Under the pieces are notes generated by a model. It had not been told where the DNA came from and made no database searches. It worked only from the letters and a program-made list of their open reading frames with translations. 64,000 nucleotides of DNA from positions 63,292,949 through 63,356,948 of the forward strand of contig NC_030383.2 of NCBI RefSeq assembly GCF_001625215.2. Reading direction: 5' to 3'. Source of the stretch: Daucus carota subsp. sativus (lineage: Eukaryota > Streptophyta > Magnoliopsida > Apiales > Apiaceae). The position numbers and the translations under genes are program-made. Of this stretch, positions 33,602 through 46,029 are shown one piece after another. Positions within the stretch are counted from its first letter, which is position 1. The number at the start of each line of letters is the position of its first letter.

Positions 33602-34450
33602 GAGAAAATAGATTTTTTTTTGCCACTCAACTTATTGTGTTTTAAGAAACTTACCACCCAACTAAATTTTTTTCCTTTTGCTCACTAATGTTAGGTTTGG
33701 ATTTGTTTTTAGCCACCAAATAAGGTTCGGATTTGATTACCAGCATTATGATAATTTTTTTTGTCACTAAACTTATTGCGTCTTTAGAAACTAACCACTG
33801 AACTAAATTTTTTTTATTTTACTCACTAATGTTAGATTTAGTTTTTTTTGTCACTATAGTTAGGTTCAGATTTGATTATTAGCATTACATTAATTCTGTG
33901 TAGCATTTTTAAAATATGGTAGTAGTCTGTGATATTTAGATGATTTGATATATGTCTGTATTTTTATATATAGTATATTTTATGTCCCCAAGGTCGTTTA
34001 CCTTGGGTCATAAAAATTTTACACTCATTTTATGACTTTTAAAAGATGTAGTTTCATAAATAATTTTATTTTTTTCTTTCGAATTAAAATTCAGCATTTG
34101 AATTTTACACACAAAAAAATCGCAAGAATAAGATATGAAACTATGCTTTACAAGAGTCTTAAAATACGTGCTAAACGGTAGAAAAAACTGTAAACTAATG
34201 AGAGGTACATAGGGAGTAATAATAACATAAAATGATGCACAATCATCGAATTAAGTTTTCCTCTCTCTATATATTTATTTTGTAAATTTTAATAAGATAA
34301 AGTTATTAAAATTTATGATATAAATTTAAGAGATATCTTAGATTGAGTGGCAAAAATTTAGTTGGGTGGTAAGTTTCTAAAAACACAATAAATTGAGTGG
34401 GAACAAAATCTATTTTCCCAATAATGAGTGGGAATAAAATCTATTTTCCC
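33602..34450. mobile_element. Mutator-like MITE, 849 bp, in the RLP-3 promoter
   Basis: 9-bp target duplication AATAATCAA (33593-33601 and 34451-34459). Long inverted ends: left gagaaaatagatttttt then tgccactcaacttattg and ttaccacccaactaaa; right tttagttgggtggtaa, caataaattgagtggg and ctattttccc. The right end carries an extra 30-bp partial repeat. A related, shorter copy lies at about 54188-54927. Confidence 0.85.
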
Positions 34451-34617
34451 AATAATCAAAGTGACGAAAAATCAAAGTCATCTAATAAGTCCAGAAAAAA
34501 TATGACCATTAGTATATTGAAATAATATTCACGCATTTATATACGAGAATATATGGTCCACAAGTTAGTGCACAATGTCCAAGAATCTTTATCAAATAAC
34601 ACGGCAAGCATGCAGCA

Positions 34618-34625
34618 TATAAATA
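34618..34625 (+). promoter_or_regulatory. TATA box of RLP-3
   Basis: TATAAATA, 55 bp before the ATG at 34673, in the conserved context catgcagca...agagtgggcagtatgg. Confidence 0.75.
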
Positions 34626-34672
34626 AGAGTGGGCAGTATGGTATTGCATTCATAACCCACTTGAGCAGAAAT

Positions 34673-37416
34673 ATGGCACACTTCCTAAAGCCTTCTCACC
34701 TTCTTCTCTTTGTTTTCTTTCTCTCGTTACTTCAATCCATTCTACCAACAAGACCAGAGGGAGAAGCTCTTGTGAAATGGAAGAATAGCCTAGCCCCGTC
34801 TTCTTTTCTCGATTCTTGGTCACTAACCAATCTCGATAATCTTTGTAACTGGACTGGCATTACTTGTAACTCTGCAGGTTCAGTCTCTGGGATTAACCTT
34901 TATGAGAAACAACTTGATGGAATGCTGTCCGAGTTTGGCTTCACTTCATTTCCGAATCTCAACAATCTCACCCTCGCATACAACTTCTTCTCGGGTCCAA
35001 TACCACCAGCCATTGAGAATTTAACACAGCTTCAATATCTTGATTTAAGCATCAATAGTCTCGATGGTCCCATTCCTTTCCAGGTTAGCCATCTTCAGAG
35101 GTTGCTCGTCCTAAACCTGTCACAGAATGCATTGCAAGCTCCAAATTGGTCCCATTTCTCTTCCATGCCTTTTTTGCGCATCCTCAAGCTCAGTAGGAAT
35201 CATCTTGTATCGAAATTTCCAGAATTTATATCCAATTCTCATAGCTTGGCTATCCTTGACCTTGGCCAGAACAACTTTACAGGTGATCTTGTGCGTGAAT
35301 TTACCAATCTACAAAATCTTGAAACCCTCTGGCTTTATCGTAATTCTTTTGAGGGGCCATTTCCGCCGGATATAGTCCAGCTTTCCAAACTAAAAGATCT
35401 TGCCCTGTCAAGTAACAAATTTTCAGGTTCAGTTCCCAATAACATAAGGTTGCTTTGTGATCTTGAATACCTATATTTAGGCAACAATTCCTTTAAGGGG
35501 CCACTTCCACCAAATATATTTAAGCTTTCAAAATTAAAACATCTTGTTCTTTGGAGTAATAAGTTTTCAGGTTCTGTTTCCAATGATATAGGTTTGCTTC
35601 ATGAGCTTGTAACCCTCAATCTTAACTCTAATTTTTTTGAGGGGCCGCTTCCGCCAAATGTATTCAAGCTCTCCAAACTAAAGTTTTTTGCCCTTCATGA
35701 GAATAACTTTTCAGGTTTTATTTCTAAGGATATAGGTTTGCTTTCCGAACTTGAAATCCTCTATTTTGGCTCTAATTTTTTTGAGGGGCCGCTTCCTCCA
35801 CATGTATTTAGGCTCTCCAAATTAAGAGGTCTGGACCTCTCACACAATAGAAATTTATTTGAAGGAAGTATTCCTATTGGACTGGGACTCTTGACTAACC
35901 TCAGGTACTTAGATCTACATTCCAATAATCTCGGTGGCTATATTCCATCTGACATTGGAAACCTGAAGCTACTAGTACTTCTTGATCTCGGTTCTAATCA
36001 ATTGACTGGACCGCTTTCAAAGATCGTTTCTAATCTCACAAATCTTATATGTCTTGATGTAAGTCATAATAGTCTTAGTGGAAATATTCAGAGTGACTTG
36101 TGGAAATATAACGATCATCCAACTTTGGAATACATCAATTTAAGTGGGAACCATTTTACGGGTATAGTTTTTCTCTATAGATCTTTTCCTTTTCTCATAT
36201 GTAACTAAGCTAGTAATCTGATTATTGCAGTTTCACCAAAGTTTCAACAATCTTGACAGGTGAGCTTCCAACAACAATTTGCAATGTCACTTCCCTTTCG
36301 GTTCTTGATTTGTCAAATAATGAATTAAGTGGTGCACTTCCAAACTCTTTGGGGAATCTTGCTGATGGAATGCTTTACCTTAATCTTGCTAATAATCAGT
36401 TTCGAGGAACAATACCAACTACTTTCTCCAGGAGTTGTCGGTTGACATATCTAAACATGGATAATAATGAGTTTGAAGGATTGTTGCCCCCATCTTTGGC
36501 GAACTGTAAGCACTTGAAAATTCTTGATATAGGCAATAATAAAATAGGTGGTACATTTCCGTCATGGCTTTATGCACTTGGAGAGCTAGAAGTTCTTGTC
36601 TTGCGATCAAATAAACTCTATGGTACGATAAGTGGAAGGAGCATAGAAGATCCCTTCCCCAAGTTGCGGATTGTGGATCTGTCCCACAATCAATTGACAG
36701 GCTATTTGCCAATTCAATACTTTAAGAATATGAAATCAACTGATAATTTGTATCGTTATCGGAATTCCACAGGACCATTATCTTTCTCTTATGAAGCAGC
36801 AGTCTCATTAACTGTGAAGGGAACAGAGTACGAGGTAGCAAAGAACCTTCATATTTACACAGCCATTGACCTGTCGTGCAACAAATTTCAGGGAGAAATT
36901 CCAAAGGTTACTGGAGAGCTTAGATGGCTTGCATTGCTGAATTTATCTCATAATAGTCTGACAGGACCTATCCCATCCTTGCTGAAAAATATGAAAGAAC
37001 TCCAATCTTTAGATTTGTCCTCAAATCAACTGACAGGGGCTATTCCACCTCAGTTAACTGCATTGACATTTCTGGAGGTCTTCAACCTCTCGGGAAACCA
37101 TCTTAGTGGAGAGATTCCTCAGAAAGGGCAGTTCAGCACATTTAACAATGATTCTTATCTAGGAAACTCCGCGTTATGTGGATCACCTTTGACAAAGAAA
37201 TGTGCAAACACAGCATCACCTCCACAAGAAGTCGGAAATGGTGATGAAGATGATGCTGGTGATGAATGGACATGGGAAGCAATCGTGATGGGATATGGAT
37301 GTGGACTGATATGTGGATTGTCATCTGCGTACATTGTTCTCAAACTAGGAAAGCCTTGGTGGTTTGTGAGATATATCGAAGTGCTGCAACTGAAGTTGAT
37401 GAAAAGATATGCTTGA
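34673..37416 (+). CDS. LRR receptor-like protein RLP-3 (881 aa, one intron)
   Basis: Model: join(34673..36161, 36260..37416). The 98-nt intron is GT-AG, phase 1, at the conserved NHFTG|ELPTT position; total 882 codons with stop. An open frame extends upstream to 34553, but it runs through the TATA box, so I start at 34673 (MAHFLKPSHLLLF). Signal peptide about 1-24; N-cap Cys58/Cys65; LRRs with three full 48-residue blocks; island with KSTDNLYRYRNSTGPL; four last LRRs; cap ALCGSPLTKKC; acidic DEDDAGDEW; membrane helix 837-857 with two GxxxG spacings; tail KLGKPWWFVRYIEVLQLKL ending KRYA. It is a cell-surface receptor without kinase, probably dependent on SOBIR1/BAK1-type partners (family knowledge). 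The protein is identical to that of the gene at 47101. Differences from RLP-1 concentrate at exposed LxxLxL positions. Confidence 0.92.
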
Positions 37417-37804
37417 AAAATTGTACTGGCCGATCAAGACGAACTTGAAAGTTGTTGTCCTTGTGGACATTTCTGAACCAGTAGTGTACTAGCTGCATAA
37501 GTATTTGGTATTATGTAATAATCCGTTTGGTCAGGACTCATAATGATTTCTCTTGCTTCAGGGGTATTAATATTAACCTTGCTAGTTAATTCAAATTAAA
37601 ACAAATATAAAATCAAAAAATTTGCATCAAACACCTGTTATACCAACATCCATTAATTTGCTTTCATCTCTTACGTAACAATTTAACAGCGATTCCACAC
37701 TGTTTTAGGCATGGAGATTACACAAAGAAGGCAAGTCCATGAACTAATATATTAACCCGTAGTCCACATCTATGCTACGAACAATTCATATTGGTCTTCC
37801 ATCT

Positions 37805-38345
37805 ATTCAACCGTCTCCCGAAGATAGGCCAAAAATGTCATCTGTGGTTCTTATCTTTGTCAGTAAAGGAGAATCTCTGATGCCTATACAACCTGGTTTT
37901 CTTACAGAAAGGAATGTAGGTGAAACCAGGGGCATAAAATGAATCGGGACTAAAATCTGCTAAAATGATAATTATTTACTCATCATTCGAGATTAGTCGG
38001 GCTCAAATGAAGATTTATATGGATTTTAAGAACAAACTATGACTAAATATGAAAACTAGACAACCTGGTTTTCTTACAGAAAGGAATGTAGGTGAAACCA
38101 GGGGCGTAAAATGAATCGGGACTAAAATCTGCTAAAATGATAGTAATTATTTACTCATCATTCAAGATTAGTCGGGCTCAAATGAAGATTTATATGGATT
38201 TTTAAGAACAAACTATGACTAAATATGAAAAAAATCATTAATTTTTCCGACTCAATATTTTTTAGCCTCCCCCGGCCCTGGGTGAAACCATAAGCTTCTC
38301 TGGTGCACATCCAAATCATTCAGCTGGTTCTGCAGGTACTCTTCT
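37805..38345 (+). pseudogene. Receptor-kinase C-terminal relic with doubled MITE
   Basis: Homolog of the relic at 29745: the words of [10 protein letters not shown] and SKGESLMPIQPGFLTER are readable with a damaged start. The MITE after NVGET (from 37929) is present twice in tandem, with a repeat of 'acaacctggttttcttacag' and 'gtgaaacca' between the copies, ending about 38285. Confidence 0.6.
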
Positions 38346-38769
38346 ATCTGTACTTTCTTATATTGTTTGCCAGTACATTTTATATCGACAAACTGCACAA
38401 TACACCTCGATCTCATACACAGGTGAACTCCTGCATATGCTTTGTGATGTCATTGATGATCGATAGACTTGAAAAAAAATTATGACAAAGATTCATAAAA
38501 TATCTACTTCCATCCTAATTCAGTATTCAATATTATTCATCCCGTATCATCATCCAATCAATTCTAATAGTTCTTCTTTAAATCAGTACAAATATTGTTA
38601 AATACCTCGATGATGGTTGTCTTCCCGTGAACCAATCATAAAATTACCTCTGTATAAATCCATCGGAAATAAGACAGTTAATATCCCAATCGAATACACC
38701 CCGTCAGTTGTCAAACTCCTCGAAACGTATTAATCACTTTAGAAAATTTGTTCCACTGGCGCTAGTCAG

Positions 38770-39125
38770 TCCCAGAGTTGGTGGTGGGTGCTTCTGGGCT
38801 TTCGAAAAACACCCATTTACTCCATTGTTTAGAGAAGTAAAACCCCACCTTCCGCTCATTTGATTGATCAGCTGAATTAGGCAGAGTTTACATGGTCATG
38901 ATCATAGTCTCCCATTTCCCAGATACGCGAATTATAGTGGATTTATCTTTATCAGTAATTTCTGTGGAGATGCATAATCATTATAAGCTCCAATATAAAA
39001 ATTTAAAGTTAGTATGGGCATTTGTGTTGATAATTTGCGCAATGTTAACAGGATTGCTCCCAAGTCTTGGACGGACTCTTTCAAAGTCTTCTCAGGACCC
39101 ATCTGCACACTGATTTGTCTGCCAA
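38770..39125. repeat. Detached RLP-type promoter region
   Basis: Matches 30590-30960 and the DNA upstream of RLP-2 (gttggtggtgggtgcttctg, cccaagtcttggacggactc, ccatctgcacactgatttgt). No gene follows. Confidence 0.55.
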
Positions 39126-39145
39126 CTAAAAAATCAACAATATGT

Positions 39146-40190
39146 TACTCACTCCGTTTTTCTTAAACGAGGTTAAAATTTTTGACACAAGATGGGTTGA
39201 CAGTATAATAAAATTAACATTTTTGTGAATAAAAATTTTGGTTGTATTATTTTATTTAGAAAAAGAAAATCTTGAAAATAATATTATTAACTACCCAGTC
39301 AAATCACTTAAAAGTATATGTCCAAAATTAAAGCGGCATATAAAAAAACCGAGAGAGAGTATGTACTAACCTGTTTCCATAACAGTTTACAAGTATAAGT
39401 TATACTCCCTCTCTATTTTTTTATATGACGCTTTGATTTTGGGCACATATTTTTAAGTGTTTTGACCGGATAATTAAAAATATTATTTTCTAAAATTTTT
39501 AAAAGAAAGTAAAATTGAAAAAAAAATAGAAAGCTGGTATTTTTGATAAATTTCCAAACATAATCAAGAACAATAATTTTTACTATCCAATCAACTCATT
39601 TACAGATGTGTGTCAAAAATCAAAATATCATATAAAAAACAACAATATGTTACTCCCTCCGTTTTTCTTAAACTGAGGTTAAAATTTTTGACACAAGATG
39701 GGTTGACAGTATAAAATTAAAATTTTTGTGAATAAAAATTTTGGTTATATTTTTTATTTAAAAAGAAAATCTTGAAAATAATATTATTAACTACCAGTCA
39801 GATCACTTAAGTGTATGTCCAAAATTAAAGCGGCATATAAAAAAAAGGGAGGAAGCATGTACTAACTGTTTCCATAACAGTTTACAAGTACAAGTTATAC
39901 TCCCTCTCTATTTTTTCTATGACGCTTTGATTTTGGGCACACATTCTTAAGTGTTTTGACCGGATAGTTAAAAATTTATCTTCTAAAATTTTTAAAAAGA
40001 AGTAAAATCGCAAAAAAAATTAGAAAGCTGGTATTTTTGATAAATTTCCAAATATGTAATCAAGAACAATAACTTTTACTATCCAATCAACTCATTTAAA
40101 GATGTGTGTCAAAAATCAAAATATCATACAAAAAATAGGTATACATTTTTTTAATAGATTATACTCCCTCTGTTCCAAAATAATTGTCAG
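39146..40190. repeat. Stowaway-like MITE pair, tandemly doubled
   Basis: The block starting tgttactcactccgtttttc at 39142 recurs at about 39650 (tgttactccctccgtttttc), and the accompanying ctctatttttttatatgacg block recurs as ctctattttttctatgacgc. An older, diverged duplication of about 510 bp of the pair seen once at 30970-31461. Confidence 0.65.
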
Positions 40191-40239
40191 CTGTGACATT
40201 TTGCAAAAGTAGCTGGGGGGTAATAACAAGACCTTAGTC

Positions 40240-41768
40240 AACCCAAGCACAGCAGACAGCAGGCATAAGGCATCAGGAATTTCACAGCACCATTATCTTT
40301 CTCTTATTAACTGTGAAGGGAACAGAGTATGAAGTAGCAAGAACCTTCATATTTACACAGCCATTGATCTGTCGTGCAACGAATTTCAGGGAGAAATTTC
40401 AAAGGTTACTGGAGAGCTTAGATGGCTTGCATTGCTCAATTTATCTCATAATAGTCTCACAGGACCTATCCCATCATTGCTGAGAAAAATGAAAGAACTC
40501 CAATCTTTAGATTTGTCCTCAAATCAACTGACAGGGGCTATTCCACCTCAGTTAACTGCATTGACATTACTTTTCTCTTTATATCCTTTCCTTTTGTATG
40601 TACCTATGCTAATTATCTGATTATCAAAATTATAACAAAGCTTCAAGATTTTTAACAGGTGAGCTTCCACTAAAAATTTGCAAAGTCACTTCCCTTTCGC
40701 GTCTCATTATGTCAGATAATGGGTCAAGTGGTGCACATCCACAGTGTTTGGGGAACCTTTCTTTGCTTGGTTTCAATAATCTTGCTAATTATCAATTTCA
40801 AGGACCAATACCAACGACTGTCCAAGACTTGTCTGTGCATATCTAAACATCCATAACAATCACTTTGAAGGTTTGTTGCTGCAGGCAATAATAAAATAGG
40901 TGGTACATTTCCGTCATGGCTTTATGCACTTGGAGAGCTAGAAGTTCTTGTCTTGCGATCAAATAAACTCTATGGTACAATAAGTGGAAGGAGCATAGAA
41001 GATCCCTTCCCCAAGTTGCGGATTGTGGATCTGTCCAACAATCAATTCACAGGCCATTTGCCAATTCAATACTTTAAGAATATGAAATCAACTGATAATT
41101 TGTATCGTTATCAGAATGACACAGGAGTTTTTTCTTTCCATTATGAAGCATCTGTCTCATTAACTGTGAAGGGAACAGAGTATGAAGTGAAAAATATCCT
41201 TCATATTTACACAACCATTGATCTGTCCTGCAACAAGTTTCAAGGAGAAATTCCTGACGTTATTGGAGAGCTTAGATGGCTTGCATTGCTGAACTTATCT
41301 CATAATAGTCTAACAGGACATATCCCATCATTGCTGAGAAATATGAAAGGACTCCAATCTTTAGATTTGTCTTCAAATCAACTGAAAGGGGCTATTCCAC
41401 TTCAGTTAACTGCATTGACATTTCTAGAGGTCTTGAACCTCTCGGGAAACCATCTTAGTGGAGAGATTCCTCAGAAAGGGCAGTTCAGCACATTTAACAT
41501 TGATTCTTATCTAGGAAACTCCGCGTTATGTGGTTCACCTTTGATGAAGAAATGTGCAAACACAGCATCACCTCCACAAGAAGCCGGAAATGGTGATGAA
41601 GATGAAGCTGGTGATGAATTGACATGGGAAGCAATCGTGATGGGATATGGATGTGGACTGATATGTGGATTGTCATCTGCATACATTGTTCTCAAACTAG
41701 GAAAGCCTTGGTGGTTTGTGAGATATATCGAAGTACTGCAACAGAAGTTGATGAAAAGATATGCATGA
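40240..41768 (+). pseudogene. Chimeric RLP relic across the duplication junction
   Basis: 40240-40883 is a permuted relic like that at 31520 (LTVKGTEYEVA, ELRWLALLNLSHNSL, then GELPLKICKVTSLS). At 40883/40884 it changes without a seam (ttgctgca|ggcaataataaa) into the 3' half of RLP-2 exon 2, identical to 28456-29340: LRRs, island, four LRRs, cap, membrane helix, tail, stop at 41768. There is no start codon, signal peptide or N-cap in frame, so it is unlikely to make a receptor. From 40953 the frame is open for 271 codons. Confidence 0.85.
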
Positions 41769-42172
41769 AGAAAGGTACTGGTAGATCAAGATGAACTTGA
41801 AAGTTGTTGTCGTGGTAGACATTTGTGAACCAGTAGTGTACTAGCTGCATAAGTATTTGGTATTATGTAATAATCCGTTTGGTCGGGACTCAAAATGATT
41901 TCTCTTGCTTCAGGGGTATTAATATTAACCTTGCTATCTTGATCAATGTTAGGGCAAATTAAAAAGAATATAAAAGCAAAAAATTTGCATCAAACACCTG
42001 TTGTACCAACATGCATCCATTAATTTGCTTTCATCTATTAAGTAACAATTTAAGAGCGCTTCCACTCTGTTTAAGCATGGAGATAACACAAAGAAGGCAA
42101 GTCCATGGACTAATATATTAACACGTAGTCCACATCTATGGTATGAACAATTCATATTGCTCTTCTATCTGT

Positions 42173-42554
42173 TCAACAGTCTCCCGAAGATAGGCCAAAA
42201 ATGTCATCTGTGGTTCTTATGTTTGTCAGTGAAGGAGAATCTCTGATGCCTACACAACCTGGTGTTTTTACAGAAAGGAATGTAGGTGAAACCAGGGGCG
42301 TAAAATGAATCAGGACTAAAATCTGCTAAAATGATAATTATTTACTCATCATTCAAGATTAGTCGGGCTCAAAGATTTATATGGATTTTAAGAACAAACT
42401 ATGACTAAATATGAAAAAATCATTAATTTTTCCGACTCAATATTTTTTAGCCTCCCCCGGCCCTGGGTGAAACCATAAGCTTCTCTGGTGCACATCCAAA
42501 TCATTCAGTTGGTTCTACTTTCAGCTCACCCACAGGAACATCATTCTGCAGGTA
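42173..42554 (+). pseudogene. Receptor-kinase C-terminal relic (right copy)
   Basis: Duplicate of the relic at 29745-30126, again split by the 172-bp MITE (42295-42466) with GTGAAACCA flanks. Confidence 0.7.
42295..42466. mobile_element. 172-bp MITE (right copy)
   Basis: Identical in position and ends to 29867-30038. Confidence 0.7.
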
Positions 42555-43017
42555 CTCTTTTATCTGTACTTTCTTATATTGTATGCCAGTAAATTTTATA
42601 TCGACAAACTGCACAATACACCTCGATCTCATATTATTGACAGGTGAGCTCCTCTCATAATGCTCACAGGCGAACCCCTGCATATATACTTTGTGATGTC
42701 ATTGATGATCGATAGACTTGAAAAAAAATTATGACAAAGATTCATAAAATATCTACTTCCATCCTAATTCAGTATTCAATATTATTCATTCGTATCATCA
42801 TCCAATCAATTCTAATAGTTCTTCTTTAAATCAGTACAAATATTGTTAAATACCTGGATGATGGTTGTCTTTCCGCGAACCAATCATGAAATTACCTCTG
42901 TATAAATCCATCGGAAATAAGACAGTTAATATCCCAATCGAATACACCCCGTCAGTTGTCAAACTCCTCGAAACGTATTAATCACTTTAGAAAATTTGTT
43001 CCACTGGCGCTAGTCAG

Positions 43018-43388
43018 TCCCAGAGTTGGTGGTGGGTGCTTCTGGGCTTTCGAAAAGCACCCATTTACTCCATTGTTTAGAGAAGTAAAACCCCACCTTC
43101 CGCTCATTTGATTGATCAGCTGAATTAGGCAGAGTTTACATGGTCATGATCATAGTCTCCCATATATCCCTGATACGCACATTATAGTGGATTTATCTTT
43201 ATCAGTGATTTCTGTGGAGATGCATAATCATTATAAGCTCCAATATAAAATTTTAAAGTTAGTATGGGAATTTGTGTTGATAATTTGCGCAATGTTAACA
43301 GGATTGCTCCCAAGTCTTGGACGGACTCTTTCAAAGTCTTCTCAGGACCCATCTGCACACTAATTTGTCTGCCAACTAAAAAATCAAC
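43018..43388. repeat. Detached RLP-type promoter region (right copy)
   Basis: Duplicate of 30590-30960. Confidence 0.5.
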
Positions 43389-43397
43389 AATATGTTA

Positions 43398-43889
43398 CTC
43401 CCTCCGTTTTTCTTAAACTGAGGTTAAAATTTTTGACACAAGATGGGTTGACAGTATAAAATTAAAATATTTGTGAATAAAAATTTTGGTTATATTTTTT
43501 ATTTAAAAAGAAAATCTTGAAAATAATATTATTAACTACCAGTCAGATCACTTAAGTGTATGTCCAAAATTAAAGCGGCATATAAAAAAAAGGGAGGAAG
43601 CATGTACTAACTGTTTCCATAACAGTTTACAAGTATAAGCTATACCCCCTCTCTATTTTTTTCTATGACAGCTTTGATTTTGGGCACACATTCTTAAGTG
43701 TTTTGACCGGATAGTTAAAAATTTATCTTCTAAAATTTTTAAAAAAAGTAAAATCGCAAAAAAAATTAGAAAGCTGGTATTTTTGATAAATTTCCAAATA
43801 TGTAATCAAGAAAAATAACTTTTACTATCCAATCAACTCATTTAAAGATGTGTGTCAAAAATCAAAATATCATACAAAAAATAGGTATA
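43398..43889. mobile_element. Pair of Stowaway-like MITEs (right copy)
   Basis: Duplicate of 30970-31461. Confidence 0.6.
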
Positions 43890-43947
43890 CATTTTTTTAA
43901 TAGATTATACTCCCTCTGTTCCAAAATAAGTGTCAGCTGGGGGTAAT

Positions 43948-44681
43948 AACAAGACCTTAGTCAACCCAAGCACAGCAGACAGCAGGCATAAGGCATCAGG
44001 AATTTCACAGGACCATTATCTTTCTCTTATTAACTGTGAAGGGAACAGCGTATGAAGTAGCAAGAACCTTCATATTTACACAGCCATTGATCTGTCGTGC
44101 AACAAATTTCAGGGAGAAATTCCAAAGGTTACCGGAGAGCTTAGATGGCTTGCATTGCTCAATTTATCGCATAATTAATAGTCTGACAGGACCTATCCCA
44201 ACATTGCTGAGAAATATGAAATAACTCCATTACTCCAATCTTAGATTTGTCCTCAAATCAACTGACAGGGGCTATTCCACCTCTGTTAACTGCATTGACA
44301 TTACTTTTCTCTTTATATTCTTTCCTTTTGTATGTACCTATGCTAATTATCTGATTATTAAAATTATAACAAAGCTTCAAGATTTTTAACAGGTGAGCTT
44401 CCACTAAAAATTTGCAAAGTCACTTCCCTTTCGCGTCTCATTATGTTAGATAATGGGTCAAGTGGTGCACTTCCACAGTGTTTGGGGAACCTTTCTTTGC
44501 TTGGTTTCAATAATCTTGCTAATTATCAATTTCAAGGACCAATACCAACGACTGTCCAAGACTTGTCTGTGCATATCTAAACATCCATAACAATCACTTT
44601 GAAGGTTTGTTGCTCCAATCTTTGGCAAACTGTAAACACTTACAAATTCTTGATATTGGAAACAACGTTGGAGAGCTAGAT
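43948..44681 (+). pseudogene. RLP relic with permuted repeat order (right copy)
   Basis: Duplicate of 31520-32253, with the same island-to-last-LRR block placed before the exon-2 start block. Confidence 0.75.
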
Positions 44682-44689
44682 GTCCCAGT

Positions 44690-45096
44690 TAGGGCGGTAA
44701 TTCGACTAGAGCAAACCGAGTTTTGAGCGGAGCCAAATTCGAGCCAAGTTTAATCGAGTCGAGCCGAGTCGGCTCGTTTAGCTAATCGAGCCTAAAACTT
44801 AGCCCGAACTCGACTCATTTAATTTCACGAGTCGAGTCGAGCCAACTCGTTTAGCTAAATGAGCTGATTTTAACAAGTCGAGCGAGCGAGCTCGTATAAT
44901 TTTAACTTAGTCGAGCCTGAATCTCTACCCAAACTATTGGCTCGTGTAATTTCGCGAGTCGAATCGAGCCGGCTCGTTTTATTAAACAAGCCGAAATTTT
45001 TGCCCGAATTTGCTCGTTTAACAAGCCGATCTGAGCCTAGTTAAATGAGTTCGAGTTAGTCGAGCTCGCGAGCTGCGAGCTCACCTGCCAGCTCTA
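44690..45096. mobile_element. hAT-like MITE (right copy)
   Basis: Duplicate of 32262-32668, with the same GTCCCAGT / GTCCTAGT flanks. Confidence 0.85.
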
Positions 45097-45303
45097 GTCC
45101 TAGTCTTGCAATCAAATAGGTTTAACGGTATAGAAAGTGGAAGGAGCACAAGGCATCCATTCCCCAAGGCTATTTACCAATTCAGTACTTTGAGGATACA
45201 AAATCATTCTGCAGGTACTCTTGTATCTGTACTTTCTTGTACTGTATGCCACTTTGACAGTAGAGTAAAATTTATATCGACAAACTGCATATGTTCTGAA
45301 CTA

Positions 45304-45521
45304 CTCCTCTATCCCAAATTAGATGAGCTAGTTGACTTTGAGCACGTAACTTAAGGTACATTGACCAACTAGTTCCGATATTTATTTTTTTAATTTTTCT
45401 TTTGTAAATGAAAATTTCATATTTAAATTTTTATTTGCAAAACTAAAATTTAAAAATATGTAATGTGGCTATGCGGTCAATGTCAACGAGCTCATCTAAT
45501 TTGGGATTGGGATGCAGGGAG
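45304..45521. mobile_element. Stowaway-type MITE (right copy)
   Basis: Duplicate of 32876-33093. Confidence 0.85.
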
Positions 45522-45704
45522 TATTACGTACTATGTTATGCAAGCTGTTTACAACTTTCATCAAAATTTTCAAACATTTCTGAATATGTATTTTCAAAGA
45601 ATTCTCGGGCACTCTTAAGGCCTATAATTATTGGAACTCTCACGTTATGGACCAGAGGACCACTATGTATTTTACAAGCACGACGAATCATGTGGTCATT
45701 ATGG

Positions 45705-45785
45705 ACTCCCCAAGCCTTAGAGGACTCATTCCAGGTTTTAGGAGGACCACTGCCTAGCTCACCCTTTCGGAGTGATGTAAATTAG
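45705..45785 (+). repeat. Recurrent RLP-upstream module (right copy)
   Basis: Duplicate of 33277-33357, upstream of RLP-4. Confidence 0.6.
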
Positions 45786-46029
45786 TTTCCAGACACTAAA
45801 AATAAGTAATCAGATTAATCATTACAAAATTTTGATATAAAATCAGAATAAATCCTAAACTTTGATGATACAAAAAAAATTATAATTGTAAATTATACAA
45901 TCAAATTAAGATCGAATTAACTTCCCTCACACTTAAAATTTATAGCGATCAAATCAAAATCGAATTAACTTTCCTATTACTAAAATTTAATTACAATATT
46001 ATTAGATAAAGAGAATATATAATAATCAA

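Larger units (their letters stand above)
28456..40883 (+). repeat. 12,428-bp tandem segmental duplication, left copy
   Basis: Every feature here reappears 12,428 bp further right. Comparing by eye, I found one substitution (catccaatca at about 38552 against catcaaatca) and one T-run indel (near 40150 / 52578). The unit starts inside RLP-2 exon 2 and ends inside an RLP relic. It contains RLP-3, two kinase-tail relics, two RLP relics and several MITEs. Confidence 0.93.

Noticed and set aside
40953-41768. 271-codon frame as a separate short RLP gene
   Set aside because: It starts without ATG in mid-exon; it is the identical 3' half of RLP-2 exon 2 placed there by the duplication.
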